Of a stretch of DNA of 64,000 nt, positions 38,630 to 48,764 are shown one piece after another. Both the position numbers and the translations under genes were made by a program. The stretch spans positions 124,001-188,000 of the forward strand of contig NZ_JAAXCV010000028.1 of the NCBI RefSeq assembly GCF_012911895.1, read 5' to 3'. The stretch is from Bacillus sp. RO3. Lineage in GTDB: Bacteria > Bacillota > Bacilli > Bacillales > Bacillaceae_B. Positions within the stretch are counted from its first letter, which is position 1. Each line of letters begins with the position of its first letter. The notes below the pieces were generated by a model, which saw nothing but the letters and a program-made list of their open reading frames with translations, did not search any database and was not told where the DNA came from.

Positions 38630-38706
38630 TAGAAAGCTCTTTCTGTAATGCCTGCCGGGATGCTCACCGCCAGCCCCGCAGAAAGCGGGCATCCTGCAGC
38701 GTAAAT
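38630..38706. repeat. Candidate Bacillus REP-like palindromic element
   Basis: The region contains the palindrome GCCCCGC AGAAAGC GGGC and flanking GGGATGCTCACCGCC / GGGCATCCTGCAGCG. It resembles GC-rich intergenic repeats common in Bacillus genomes (…CGCTTTCCGCGGG…TGAGC…). It lies between recJ and lapA and encodes nothing recognisable. Only one copy is in this window, so its repeat nature needs a genome search. Confidence 0.45.
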
Positions 38707-38756
38707 CAACTTCTACTTCCTTCTTTAGATTAGCAACAATGTATACGAAAAGATCC

Positions 38757-38796
38757 AATAAAAAAAGCTTGGTGGTCAATCCACCAAGCTTTTTAC
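38757..38796 (-). terminator. Terminator after lapA
   Basis: AAAAAGCTTGGTGG and CCACCAAGCTTTTTTT form a perfect stem with a short loop on the minus strand. The 5' arm overlaps the lapA stop codon. Confidence 0.93.
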
Positions 38797-39128
38797 TCGC
38801 CTGTTTCCCCTACTGAACCCGGAGCACTCTTTTTCAAAGGAACTTTTTCTACTCTATCTTTATGCATGGTTTCAGCCTGTTCCTTTAACAGTAAGTTTTC
38901 TTTCTCCAAAGCCTTCACCTTTCGCTGAACGACATATAATCGAAACAGTCCAACTGAGCCGACTATGATCCCTCCCATTAAGACAGACCCCAATATCACC
39001 AATATAAGGGGCCAGTCTGCTTCCCCGAATACATAATTGACGGTGACAGGATCTACATTGATGACAGCGAATATAGAAACAACCAAGGCAAAGAAAATAC
39101 CTAATAATAAAGTCCATTGAAATTTCAT
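38793..39128 (-). CDS. lapA: LapA family membrane protein (YrvD, DUF1049)
   Basis: A 111-residue protein with two transmembrane helices (about 5-25 and 40-63) and a cytoplasmic coiled-coil tail (VVQRKVKALEKENLLLKEQAETMHKD). The NVDPVTVNYVFGEADWPL segment between the helices is the family signature. E. coli LapA/LapB helps control lipopolysaccharide assembly, but this Gram-positive relative has no known role. GAGGAGGGG precedes the ATG. Confidence 0.88.
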   Translation of the reverse strand: MKFQWTLLLGIFFALVVSIFAVINVDPVTVNYVFGEADWPLILVILGSVLMGGIIVGSVGLFRLYVVQRKVKALEKENLLLKEQAETMHKDRVEKVPLKKSAPGSVGETGE

Positions 39129-39141
39129 TGCATTCCCCTCC

Positions 39142-40068
39142 TCAAGATAAGTTTATTTGGTCATCCGCATCTTCAGAATCGGGATTGAAGGGATTAATGT
39201 GAATAAATACATCATTCACATTGGATTCTTCCAGAAGCTTCTTTTTCACCTGTTTACCGACACGGTGACCATCTTCTACGGTCATAAACGGATCCACACT
39301 GATCTTCAGATCAATGATCACATAGTGCCCATGTTCCCTGGCATGCAGTTCATTGATTTCTTTCACTTCAGGTACAGATGCAACGATTTCACGAAAGGGC
39401 ACAATATCTTCCTCATGCATGACATGGTCCAATGTATTATGTATGGATTCTGCTCCCAGATGCCAAGCCATCCTTAAGACAAGCAGGGAAACAAATATTC
39501 CGGCTACCGGATCGGCATAGACAAGCCAGCCTACATCGAATTTTCCCCCGAGGATCGAGGCGGAAATCCCCACTAGTGCCGCAATGGAAGAAAACACATC
39601 TGAACGGTGCTCATAGGCATTCACAATCAAGGCATCACTCTTAATTCTTTTACCCAATCGATATTTATATTGAAACATAGCTTCTTTCACTATGATAGAA
39701 AAAATGACGGCATAGATCGCAATGGCCGTTGGCGGTGTCAACGGATGGAAAAAGGACTCGATGGATGATTTACCGATTTCGATCCCCACCAAAAACAATA
39801 AGACAGCCACGATGATCGCTGCAATTGATTCAGCCTTTCCATGTCCATAGGGATGATCCTTATCGGGAGGCTGCTTGGCGGCACGTAACCCGATAAATAC
39901 AGCGAGTGATCCAGCAACATCCGAGGCGGAATGGACGGCGTCGGCAATCAGTGCCCTACTATTTCCTAGGATGCCGGCACTCCACTTAATTACGGCCAAT
40001 ATAATATTTCCAATGATACCGACCATTGCAGCCAATTCAGCTTTTCTAAAACGCTCTTCATGATTCAA
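39142..40068 (-). CDS. Cation diffusion facilitator family transporter
   Basis: A 308-residue CDF protein with six predicted helices. Metal-site motifs: ADAVHSASDVAGS in helix 2 and YEHRSDVFSS in helix 5; DKDHPYGHGKAES between helices 2 and 3. The cytoplasmic domain follows from about 210. The DxxxD-type metal site is common in Mn/Fe-transporting CDFs (B. subtilis MneP/MneS), so divalent metal efflux, perhaps manganese, is inferred. It lies between secDF and lapA, 13 bases before lapA. Confidence 0.9.
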   Translation of the reverse strand: MNHEERFRKAELAAMVGIIGNIILAVIKWSAGILGNSRALIADAVHSASDVAGSLAVFIGLRAAKQPPDKDHPYGHGKAESIAAIIVAVLLFLVGIEIGKSSIESFFHPLTPPTAIAIYAVIFSIIVKEAMFQYKYRLGKRIKSDALIVNAYEHRSDVFSSIAALVGISASILGGKFDVGWLVYADPVAGIFVSLLVLRMAWHLGAESIHNTLDHVMHEEDIVPFREIVASVPEVKEINELHAREHGHYVIIDLKISVDPFMTVEDGHRVGKQVKKKLLEESNVNDVFIHINPFNPDSEDADDQINLS

Positions 40069-40120
40069 TCGTGTCGCCCCCTTAAACTCTTATTATTGTA
40101 ACCCCAATCTGGTGAAAAAA

Positions 40121-40164
40121 CAAAAAAGACAAGGTCCGGGAGACACTTTCCCCGGACCTTCTGT
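40121..40164 (-). terminator. Terminator after secDF
   Basis: AAGGTCCGGG and CCCGGACCTT form a 10-bp stem, followed by GTCTTTTTTG on the minus strand, just after the secDF stop. Confidence 0.9.
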
Positions 40165-40168
40165 TTTC

Positions 40169-42433
40169 TTATACTTGTGGTTCATCCGACCACGTTTTCT
40201 TTTCTTTTACGGTTTTGATCGTTCCATTTTTCTTCAGCTCTTTCTTCTTCAGTACAAGCCATACTTGAGAGGCAATGAATACTGAGGAATAAGTACCTGA
40301 TATCAATCCGACCAATAAGGCGATGGAGAAGTTACGGATCGACTCACTGCCAAAGATCATCAGTGCCAGTACCGTGAACACTACTGTCAGGACGGTATTC
40401 ACCGAACGGCCCATCGTTTGTCTGATACTTTGGTTCACCACATCTTCTATGTCTTTATCCGTTTTCAAACGGCGCTTCTTATGAAGATTCTCGCGAAGCC
40501 TGTCAAAGGTAACGATTGTATCATTGATGGAATAACCGACGATCGTTAAGACGGCTGCGATAAATGTCAGGTCAACCTCTAGTCTTGTTAAACTGAAGAA
40601 AGCAATGATGAAGAAGGCGTCGTGCAAGAGAGCAAAAATCGCTCCGGCTGCCATTCTCCATTCAAAACGGAAGGTCACATAAATGACGATCCCAATCGAA
40701 GCAATCGCAACAGCAATCATGGCATTTTTCGCAAGCTCTTTACCGATGACTGGCGAGACCGTACTTATGCTTGGCTCCGCTCCATACAACTCGTCAAAGC
40801 GATCCTTTAATGCAGCGATCTCGTCTTTGTTAAGATCTTCCGTATAGCGGACGACGGCGATGTTTCCATCATCACCTGAGATCACGATATCATCAGACGG
40901 AAGCTCTAATGTTTCCAACTCTATTTGAATCTCTTCTGTTTTCAAGCTCTTGTCAGCAAGGATTTCCATTCGTGATCCACTCACGAAATCAATTCCTAGG
41001 TTCAATTTAAAGATGGCAAGGATGATGATTCCTGCCGTAATCAAAATCGCCGATAATCCGAAGAATCTTTTACGTTGTGCAGCAAAGTCAAAGCGGTCGA
41101 ATCGTGTAGGCAGATCAAGTGTATCGTAATTTTCCGCCAGGTCTTTGATTTCGTTTTTGTTCACGCCGAACCAGCCTGGCTTTTTGTTAAAGAACCTGCT
41201 GTTTACCCACAGCCCCAACAATAGACGTGAACCCCATACAGCTGTGATGAAACTTGTCAGGATGCTGACAATCAACATCGTGGCAAATCCCTTTACTGAA
41301 CTTGTTCCATAGATGAATAGAACCGTCGCTGCAAGGATCGTTGTGACGTTGGCATCCAATATCGTTAAGAAGGAAGACTTATTCCCGGCCTGGAAGGCTG
41401 AACGCATCGGCTTTCCTACCCGCATCTCTTCTTTTATACGTTCGTACGTAATGATGTTGGCATCGACGGCCATTCCGACCCCAAGGATCAAAGCAGCGAT
41501 ACCAGGAAGAGTCAAGACTCCGTTCATTAAGTCAAATACCAATAGAATCAAATAGATATAAACCGAAAGGGTGATGGTTGCAATCACTCCAGGGAAACGG
41601 TAATAGGCAATCATGAACAAGAAGATGATGACAATCCCGATGATTCCGGCTTTGACGGTTTTATCAAGTGCCTGCTGACCGAATTTCGCCCCTACTGAAG
41701 TGGAATACTTTTCATCGAGCTTTACAGGCAGAGCCCCTGCATTTAAGAGCGATGCAAGATTTTGGGCCCGCTCTACCGTGAAGTTCCCTTCAATGATGAC
41801 TTCATCCGAGTTGATCGGATTCCTTACAGCAGGATCAGAAAGGAATTTCGGATCTCCTTTCCCCATTTCAGCCTGGTAGGAATCTTTCCCTTCCTCGAAA
41901 TCAAGCCAGATGACAAGCTGATTCTCAGGAGCCATTGCAGAAATTTCTTTCGTCAATTCATAAAACTTTTGGCGATCTTTCAATTTCAAGGAAACGATTG
42001 GATTATTCTTATCATCGAATGTCTGCTTCGCAGAACCAGAAGCAAGATCCGATCCATCCAACCGCACTTTATCATTTACATCCCGAAACGTCAGGTTAGC
42101 TTGAGTGGACAAAATTTCCCTTGCCTCATTTTGATCTTCCACCCCTGCCAGCTGAACACGAATCCGGTTGCCATCTTCAATCTGGATATTGGGCTCACTG
42201 ACACCCAACACGTTGATACGCTTATCCAGTGCATCCGCGGTGTTGGCAACCGTTTCTTTCGTTATTTCCTGCCCTTTCTTAATAGGCTGGACTTCATAAA
42301 GTACCTCGAACCCACCTTGCAGGTCCAATCCCAGTTTAATGTTATCAACAATATTCTTTGTCGTTCCTCCCATAGTACCTGCAAGTAATACCACAAGTAT
42401 AAAGAAGGCAATGATTCTGCCACGCTTTACCAT
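40169..42433 (-). CDS. secDF: Fused protein translocase subunit SecDF
   Basis: A 754-residue RND-type membrane protein combining SecD (about 1-425) and SecF (about 450-750), as is normal in Bacilli. Twelve transmembrane helices are expected. The SecD half has LGLDLQGGFEVLYEV, the P1 periplasmic domain and GVGMAVDANIITYERIKEE. The SecF half has LGIDFVSGSRMEI and GYSINDTIVTFDRLRENL. It uses proton motive force to complete protein export. AAGGAGGA precedes the ATG. Confidence 0.97.
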   Translation of the reverse strand: MVKRGRIIAFFILVVLLAGTMGGTTKNIVDNIKLGLDLQGGFEVLYEVQPIKKGQEITKETVANTADALDKRINVLGVSEPNIQIEDGNRIRVQLAGVEDQNEAREILSTQANLTFRDVNDKVRLDGSDLASGSAKQTFDDKNNPIVSLKLKDRQKFYELTKEISAMAPENQLVIWLDFEEGKDSYQAEMGKGDPKFLSDPAVRNPINSDEVIIEGNFTVERAQNLASLLNAGALPVKLDEKYSTSVGAKFGQQALDKTVKAGIIGIVIIFLFMIAYYRFPGVIATITLSVYIYLILLVFDLMNGVLTLPGIAALILGVGMAVDANIITYERIKEEMRVGKPMRSAFQAGNKSSFLTILDANVTTILAATVLFIYGTSSVKGFATMLIVSILTSFITAVWGSRLLLGLWVNSRFFNKKPGWFGVNKNEIKDLAENYDTLDLPTRFDRFDFAAQRKRFFGLSAILITAGIIILAIFKLNLGIDFVSGSRMEILADKSLKTEEIQIELETLELPSDDIVISGDDGNIAVVRYTEDLNKDEIAALKDRFDELYGAEPSISTVSPVIGKELAKNAMIAVAIASIGIVIYVTFRFEWRMAAGAIFALLHDAFFIIAFFSLTRLEVDLTFIAAVLTIVGYSINDTIVTFDRLRENLHKKRRLKTDKDIEDVVNQSIRQTMGRSVNTVLTVVFTVLALMIFGSESIRNFSIALLVGLISGTYSSVFIASQVWLVLKKKELKKNGTIKTVKEKKTWSDEPQV

Positions 42434-42522
42434 TATGTATAGATCCTCCTTGCCGTTTTAAAAGCCATACGAACTATGTGCTTAAAAAAGTAATATAATT
42501 CCTTAAATCTCCGGGCATTCTC

Positions 42523-42551
42523 ATTATCTATGAGAAAGAAAAGGGTGTCAA
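42523..42551 (-). promoter_or_regulatory. Sigma-A promoter of secDF
   Basis: TTGACA (42546-42551) and GATAAT (42523-42528) with 17-base spacing on the minus strand, about 90 bases upstream of the secDF ATG and just after the comN stop. Confidence 0.85.
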
Positions 42552-42563
42552 TTTCTTTTCAGA

Positions 42564-42884
42564 CTATTTTCCGTGCTTATTAGGACGAAGAAGTTCGTTC
42601 AACTCATTTTCATTTACATCCGCGAACCAATTGGGCGATCTATATGCCTCGACCGTTTCGAAACTCATATACTCCCCCGGCTTGACCGTTAACACATCAC
42701 TCACTAATTGAAAGAATTTCACATCTGTTTCTGGTTTCTTCCATTTTTTCTTTATTAAATAGGCCCAAAGTCGGTCGACATCTGCTTTCCCATAGCCAAG
42801 TATGTCGAATTCTTCTACCTTGCTCATAAGTGCAGGTCTTAACGAATCATAAAAACGTTCATAAGGATGCTGATTATTCTTCAT
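42564..42884 (-). CDS. comN: Post-transcriptional regulator ComN (YrzD)
   Basis: A 106-residue helical protein (PYERFYDSLRPALMSKVEEFDILGYGKADVDRLWAYLIKKKWKK, TDVKFFQLVSDVLTVKPGEYMSFETVEAYR) matching the ComN family. In B. subtilis ComN promotes accumulation of comE mRNA and localises to division sites. The position between secDF and the divergent spoVB matches B. subtilis yrzD. GGTGGGGTG precedes the ATG. Confidence 0.88.
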   Translation of the reverse strand: MKNNQHPYERFYDSLRPALMSKVEEFDILGYGKADVDRLWAYLIKKKWKKPETDVKFFQLVSDVLTVKPGEYMSFETVEAYRSPNWFADVNENELNELLRPNKHGK

Positions 42885-42933
42885 TCCCGTTCACCCCACC
42901 TGGCCTAAATTCAGCCGGAATTGTTCACTACTT

Positions 42934-42965
42934 GTCATGCTTTGTCCACCCCTGTGCATATACAT
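42934..42965 (+). promoter_or_regulatory. Candidate sigma-E promoter of spoVB
   Basis: GTCATGCTT and CATATACAT are spaced 14 bases apart, 44 bases before the spoVB start. They roughly fit the sigma-E -35 and -10 (CATACANT) at the right spacing, with a two-base deviation in the -10. B. subtilis spoVB is sigma-E dependent, hence the suggestion. Confidence 0.35.
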
Positions 42966-43008
42966 CATTGTATACGATTATACCAATTTTGAGAAGGCAG
43001 GGAATTTT

Positions 43009-44556
43009 ATGTCAAAGTTTCTTAAGGGTACCATGATCTTAATGATGGCTGCCTTTATTACAAGGATATTAGGGTTTGTAAACCGGATCGTCGTCGCAAG
43101 ATTCATCGGAGAAGAAGGCGTCGGTTTATTTATGATGGCTTTCCCGACCCTCATACTCGTCATCACCATGACCCAACTGGGCCTTCCTGTAGCCATCTCA
43201 AAAAATGTGGCGGAAGCTGAATCCAAGGGAGACATCCGGAAGGTTAAAAAGATATTGGTGGTTTCGTTATCGATTACACTCGGACTTTCCATCATCTTCA
43301 CCCCCGCTCTCATTCTCCTCGCCCCGTACTTGACAGACACATTGTTTACGGATGACAGGATCTATTATCCCCTGGTTGCCATCGCCCCCATCATTCCCAT
43401 TGTAGCCATTTCGTCTGTCATCAGAGGCTATTTCCAGGGAAGGCAGAATATGAAACCATCTGCCTATTCCCAAGTCATCGAGCAGTTGGTCCGCATCACA
43501 CTGATCGCCTTATTGACCAAAACCTTCCTTCCATATGGGATTGAATACGCAGCTGCTGCTGCTATGGTGGCATCAGTATTAGGTGAACTCGCTTCTCTTC
43601 TTTACCTGTTCACAAGCTTCAAAATCAAGAAAAAATTCAAGATCAGACGCCATTTCTTCCAATCGATCCGAAATGGCCGAGAGACATTCAATGAATTGAT
43701 GAGTGTTGCACTGCCTACTACAGGCAGCAGAATGATTGGATCGATTGCCTGGTTTTTCGAGCCGATTGTCGTCGTCAACAGCTTGGCCATCGCCGGAGTT
43801 GCTGCAGGAATGGCAACGAAGCAGTATGGATCCCTTACCGGATATGCCCTGCCCCTCCTGTTCCTTCCGTCATTCATTACACTGTCATTATCTCAATCAC
43901 TTGTGCCCGCCATAAGTGAAGCCAACTCTCAAAAGAACTTTACTTTAATCGAGCACAGGCTTCAACAGGCTCTCAGATTCTGCTTGATCACAGGCGGCAT
44001 TTCTGTGGTCATCCTTTACATCTATGCCAAGCCTCTCATGCAGGTGATGTACGGAAGCGAAAGTGGAGCAGGTTTCTTGATGATCATGGCTCCCTTCTTT
44101 CTATTCTATTATTATCAGGGGCCGCTGCAGGCTGTGCTGCAGGCGCTGAACCTTGCAAGGGCCGCCATGATCAATAGCTTGATCGGTGCAGTCGTGAAGA
44201 CAGCGGTGATCTTTATTCTTGCTTCTCAACCTGCTTTTGGAATAAATGGAGCAGCCCTTGGGATTGTCACGGGCTTTATGCTCGTCACCATGCTTCATTT
44301 CCTGACGATTCTAAAATACATCCCAATGACGATTTACTTGCGTGATTACTTGAAGATTGCCTTCGTGCTCCTCGCCACAGGTGCCTGGGGACATTATTCT
44401 TATTTGCACTTATTTAACGAAGAAGGGCTCATCCTGCGCTTACTCTTTGGAGTGATGACCTCCACGATGCTGTATGTTCTTCTTTCCATCGGTTTTAAGC
44501 TCATCGTAAAAGAAGACCTGGCACGCATACCTTTTATCCGACGATTTATAGTTTAA
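43009..44556 (+). CDS. spoVB: Stage V sporulation protein B (MOP superfamily flippase)
   Basis: A 515-residue polytopic membrane protein with about 14 helices, length as in B. subtilis SpoVB (518). Family segments: FLKGTMILMMAAFITRILGFVNRIVVARFIGEEGVGLFMMAFP at the N-terminus, RGYFQGRQNMKPSAYSQVIEQLVRI, and a charged C-terminal tail. SpoVB is needed for spore cortex synthesis and is thought to flip lipid-linked precursors. Start ATG at 43009 (MSKFLKG), with GCAGGGA upstream; the frame extends further upstream but that part does not read as protein. Confidence 0.95.
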   Translation: MSKFLKGTMILMMAAFITRILGFVNRIVVARFIGEEGVGLFMMAFPTLILVITMTQLGLPVAISKNVAEAESKGDIRKVKKILVVSLSITLGLSIIFTPALILLAPYLTDTLFTDDRIYYPLVAIAPIIPIVAISSVIRGYFQGRQNMKPSAYSQVIEQLVRITLIALLTKTFLPYGIEYAAAAAMVASVLGELASLLYLFTSFKIKKKFKIRRHFFQSIRNGRETFNELMSVALPTTGSRMIGSIAWFFEPIVVVNSLAIAGVAAGMATKQYGSLTGYALPLLFLPSFITLSLSQSLVPAISEANSQKNFTLIEHRLQQALRFCLITGGISVVILYIYAKPLMQVMYGSESGAGFLMIMAPFFLFYYYQGPLQAVLQALNLARAAMINSLIGAVVKTAVIFILASQPAFGINGAALGIVTGFMLVTMLHFLTILKYIPMTIYLRDYLKIAFVLLATGAWGHYSYLHLFNEEGLILRLLFGVMTSTMLYVLLSIGFKLIVKEDLARIPFIRRFIV

Positions 44557-44569
44557 GCTCCACATAAGC

Positions 44570-44606
44570 GTGAAAACTCCTCAGCATGTTGCTGAGGAGT
44601 TTTCAC
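44570..44606. terminator. Bidirectional terminator between spoVB and yrbG
   Basis: GTGAAAACTCCTCAGCA and TGCTGAGGAGTTTTCAC form a perfect 17-bp stem with a 3-base loop between convergent genes. Confidence 0.93.
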
Positions 44607-44611
44607 ATGAT

Positions 44612-45259
44612 TTATTGATCCTTTTCGTCTATATAGAATTGCCCGTTTTGAAAGCTGCAGAAACCAATCTCTTTTATATTATGGAAGCCCCGCTCCCTTA
44701 ACTCCTTCCTGAGCCAGAAAGCCGTTTTGCCGATCATGTCGAGATGAGTGGTCTGTACCTGCCCGTCAAGAATTAACGGCAATGTCAATGACTGAGAAAT
44801 CTCCTCTTTATTTTTCTCCAACACAGACAGTTTTCCTGATGGCTCCAAGATGGCGAATTCCACATCCGCTACATTGAAAATATCTTTTTCTCGCAGCTGC
44901 AGGAGTAGGTCATCATAGTTATACCGCTGTTTTTTCATCGCCTTATCGTCGATTTTCCCGTTGTGGATGATCACAGATGGTTTACCGTCCAACAGTTCCC
45001 TGAATGATTTGGAGCGGAGGGAAAACCAGGCAAAGATGATTTGGATGACCACAATAACTCCCATGGGAAGGATCGTATGAATGATGGGGTCTTCCGGTTG
45101 TTCAATGGCGAGGACCGCCATTTCCGCGATCATGATGAACACCACTAAATCAAGAATGCTTAGTTCCCCGATCTCCCTTTTTCCCATGATTCTAAAAATG
45201 AAAATGATTAAAAAATATAGAAAAAGAGTGCGTATGATAATGATTAAAGATTCCTCCAC
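44612..45259 (-). CDS. yrbG: DUF421 family membrane protein YrbG
   Basis: A 215-residue protein with three N-terminal helices (about 1-85) followed by a cytoplasmic domain. The DUF421 signatures are FRIMGKREIGELSILDLVVFIMIAEMAVLAIE, DGKPSVIIHNGKID and YNYDDLLLQLREKDIFNVADVEFAILE. Relatives such as B. subtilis YetF and YdfS are membrane proteins of uncertain function. Start GTG at 45259, 8 bases after GAGGGGG. Position beside spoVB matches B. subtilis yrbG. Confidence 0.88.
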   Translation of the reverse strand: MEESLIIIIRTLFLYFLIIFIFRIMGKREIGELSILDLVVFIMIAEMAVLAIEQPEDPIIHTILPMGVIVVIQIIFAWFSLRSKSFRELLDGKPSVIIHNGKIDDKAMKKQRYNYDDLLLQLREKDIFNVADVEFAILEPSGKLSVLEKNKEEISQSLTLPLILDGQVQTTHLDMIGKTAFWLRKELRERGFHNIKEIGFCSFQNGQFYIDEKDQ

Positions 45260-45327
45260 CGCTTTTCCCCCTCATACATTCGTCATATGTAGTATCGGCA
45301 TATAGAGAAAATTAATCGGAGGAATAT

Positions 45328-46623
45328 TTAACCACCTAAAAATGGCTGAATATATTTGACATACACATACACCGTTGAAATCGCAAGGGATATGAGCGTC
45401 ACGGGAACACCAATAAGTAAATATTGATAAAATTTGATATGTACATCTTCCTTCGATGCCAGTCCTGCGATCACAAGATTGGAAGAAGAACCAAGCAATG
45501 TACCATTCCCGCCTAAACAAGCCCCAAGAGCCAATGACCACCATAGTGGATCCATATTGACCATCCCAAATTCACCAAATTCCTGGATGACAGGAATCAT
45601 GGCAGCAACAAATGGAATATTATCAACAATGGCAGACAATAGACCGGTTCCCCATAAGATGACGAATGCCGTTCTTTTCATATCGCCGTCAGTCATTCTA
45701 AGAATTTCACGGGCTATTTCGTCAATAAAACCTGCTTCCTCAATCCCCCCTACAAGAAGGAACAAGCCCATAAAGAAGAACAGCGTCCCCCACTCCACTT
45801 CCTTCAGTATCGTTTCAGGGGGATAAACCCTTTCAAGGAGAAGCATTAGAAGGACCGCCCCTGCCAGTGAAACGGTTGTCACATCGAGATGAAACATCGG
45901 ATATAAAGAAAAACCGACCAATACTAATCCAAGCACAAAGAGGGATTGAACCAGTCCCCTGTTTTTCTTTAGATAATCCTTTGGATCGATTCCTTTCAAT
46001 AGTAATTTCCTGTCTTCTTTCACATGCAGGACGTCCCGGTACAGGGCACTCATGATCAACAGCGTGACGACATACACAAGGGCTGCAACTGGTAAGAGAT
46101 TCTCTATGAAGGCATTGAAGGTAAAGTGTTTGACTGCCTGACCGATCATCATATTGGGTGGGTCGCCAATTAACGTCGCCGTCCCTCCTATATTACATGA
46201 GAGGATCGTCATGATCAGGAAGGGGATGGGAGGAAGCTCCAGAAGCCTCGTTAGTTTAAAGAGGATGGGGACCAGCAGCATGGCAATCGTCACATTAGCC
46301 AAAAAGGCAGAGCCTAATGCAGCTAACAATGAAAAGAGAACAAGAAGTGCCAGTCCGTTACCATTCACCCATTGAGCAAACCTGATGGCGATATACTCAA
46401 AGAAACCCGTTTTACTCGTCAACGACACGATCAGCATCATGGAAAACAGCAGAGTGATCGTTTTCCAATCAATATATGTAAACAACGCCTTTTCAATTGG
46501 AAAAGCCCCAATCAACAGCATTGCCACACCTCCGGCCATGGCAGCCAATACACGATTCCACTTCTCAGTCATCAGCAGGATGTATACAGAAACGAACACG
46601 ATTAATACAGTCATAGGAGACAT
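45328..46623 (-). CDS. ArsB/NhaD family ion permease
   Basis: A 431-residue membrane protein with about eleven helices. IT-superfamily signatures occur twice: FLANVTIAMLLVPI with NIGGTATLIGDPPNMMIG, and SAIVDNIPFVAAMIPVI with GGNGTLLGSSSNLVIAG. The family contains ArsB arsenite pumps, NhaD antiporters and P-protein-like carriers; the ion is not predictable. No arsenic genes are adjacent. Start ATG at 46623, 8 bases after AGGAG. It lies between yrbG and yrzE, a place where B. subtilis has no such gene as far as I recall. Confidence 0.88.
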   Translation of the reverse strand: MSPMTVLIVFVSVYILLMTEKWNRVLAAMAGGVAMLLIGAFPIEKALFTYIDWKTITLLFSMMLIVSLTSKTGFFEYIAIRFAQWVNGNGLALLVLFSLLAALGSAFLANVTIAMLLVPILFKLTRLLELPPIPFLIMTILSCNIGGTATLIGDPPNMMIGQAVKHFTFNAFIENLLPVAALVYVVTLLIMSALYRDVLHVKEDRKLLLKGIDPKDYLKKNRGLVQSLFVLGLVLVGFSLYPMFHLDVTTVSLAGAVLLMLLLERVYPPETILKEVEWGTLFFFMGLFLLVGGIEEAGFIDEIAREILRMTDGDMKRTAFVILWGTGLLSAIVDNIPFVAAMIPVIQEFGEFGMVNMDPLWWSLALGACLGGNGTLLGSSSNLVIAGLASKEDVHIKFYQYLLIGVPVTLISLAISTVYVYVKYIQPFLGG

Positions 46624-46783
46624 GGTCACAGCTCCTCCTTCTCAAGGAAGTTTCATACTAGTCTATGAGGCTTGACCACAGAAAATTTCTAGTCTTTTTT
46701 AAGAATCGACTGAATATGCTTGTACTAATACGGAATAAATTCATTGGGATAGAAGGGAGAGGACCAACATCGAAGCGAAAAAA

Positions 46784-47155
46784 ATGGGAGGTGCCGTACT
46801 ATACGGGACAACCACCATATTTGTCATAGCGATTGTGGCAAGTTTATTATTCTCTTTACTGCTGAGGTTTACTAATCTGACTGAAACCTCCATCACATTA
46901 TTTGTCACGATCATATCATTTCTTTCATTATTCATTGGCGGTTTTATGTCTGGTGGAAAAGGAAAGACGAAGGGTTGGATGCTCGGGGGTTCGACCGGCC
47001 TCATATACACCCTGGTCATTTTCTTATTTCAATACCTCGGGTACGATAGCCTGTTTTCAATGGAACAGCTCATCTATCACAGCTGCTACATCCTTACAGC
47101 CATGATGGGTGGAATCCTCGGTGTGAACATGAGTGGCGGAAACAGGGAAAATTAA
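46784..47155 (+). CDS. yrzE: TIGR04086 family membrane protein (YrzE)
   Basis: A small membrane protein of 123 residues (128 if initiated at an upstream ATC) with four hydrophobic helices. The family pattern is LLLRFTNLTETSITLF, GGFMSGGKGKTKGWMLGGSTGLIY and a Gly-rich C-terminus (MMGGILGVNMSGG). Function unknown. The ATG at 46784 has no Shine-Dalgarno within reach; GGGAGAGG at 46755-46762 is 21 bases away, but ATC at 46769 lies 6-9 bases from it in the same frame (EAKKMGGAVLYG). The gene is next to yajC as in B. subtilis. Confidence 0.82.
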   Translation: MGGAVLYGTTTIFVIAIVASLLFSLLLRFTNLTETSITLFVTIISFLSLFIGGFMSGGKGKTKGWMLGGSTGLIYTLVIFLFQYLGYDSLFSMEQLIYHSCYILTAMMGGILGVNMSGGNREN

Positions 47156-47163
47156 CCCGCAAC

Positions 47164-47217
47164 AAAAAAGGGTCCCTCCCAACGTGCCTTTGCACATGGA
47201 CGAGGAACCCTTTTTAT
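47164..47217. terminator. Bidirectional terminator between yrzE and yajC
   Basis: AAAAAAGGGT-CCCTC and GAGGA-ACCCTTTTT pair around an inner GTGC..GCAC hairpin. It separates convergent stop codons, with T-runs in both directions. Confidence 0.85.
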
Positions 47218-47222
47218 TACAC

Positions 47223-47486
47223 TTAGTCAGATGTAACGACTTCTCTGATCGCATTACGATCATATGTAAGACGGCTGCCGTCACCACACAGGATGACTAC
47301 TTTTCCTTCTTCAATCGCATCGATCGATCCGTGTAATCCACCGATCGTGATGATTCTGTCTCCCTTCGAAAGCTCATTTTGCATCTTAGAGATTGCTTTC
47401 TGACGCTTTTGCTGAGGACGGATCAGTAAAAAATAAAACAGGACGAACATTAACAATAACGGTAAAATCGTTCCTAAACCTTCCAT
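47223..47486 (-). CDS. yajC: Preprotein translocase subunit YajC (YrbF)
   Basis: An 87-residue protein with one N-terminal transmembrane helix (ILPLLLMFVLFYFLLIRPQQKR) and a cytoplasmic domain with the family motif LSKGDRIITIGGLHGSI. YajC associates with SecDF in the Sec complex. It directly follows tgt, the conserved bacterial arrangement queA-tgt-yajC. Shine-Dalgarno GGAGGGGA precedes the ATG. Confidence 0.96.
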   Translation of the reverse strand: MEGLGTILPLLLMFVLFYFLLIRPQQKRQKAISKMQNELSKGDRIITIGGLHGSIDAIEEGKVVILCGDGSRLTYDRNAIREVVTSD

Positions 47487-47526
47487 TCATTTCCCCTCCC
47501 TTCCATTATCTATTTATAGCAGGGCT

Positions 47527-48696
<1,170 letters not shown>

Positions 48697-48764
48697 TTAA
48701 CATGGTGTGTTCCTAAAAGCGTGTAGTGGTTGAACGTTAAATCCCTATCAATATCATTGAAAGG

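Noticed and set aside
38576-38779. 67-residue minus-strand open frame between recJ and lapA
   Set aside because: It spans the GC-rich palindrome and the lapA terminator and has no Shine-Dalgarno sequence.
40169-42433. secDF fusion as an anomaly
   Set aside because: A single SecDF protein is normal in Bacillus and relatives.
42937-43008. 24-codon N-terminal extension of spoVB
   Set aside because: MLCPPLCIYIIVYDYTNFEKAGNF is not conserved in the family and contains the candidate promoter; the Shine-Dalgarno sequence points to 43009.
45328-46623. Arsenic resistance locus
   Set aside because: The permease belongs to the broad ArsB/NhaD superfamily, but no arsR, arsC or arsD gene is adjacent, so a specific arsenite role is not supported.
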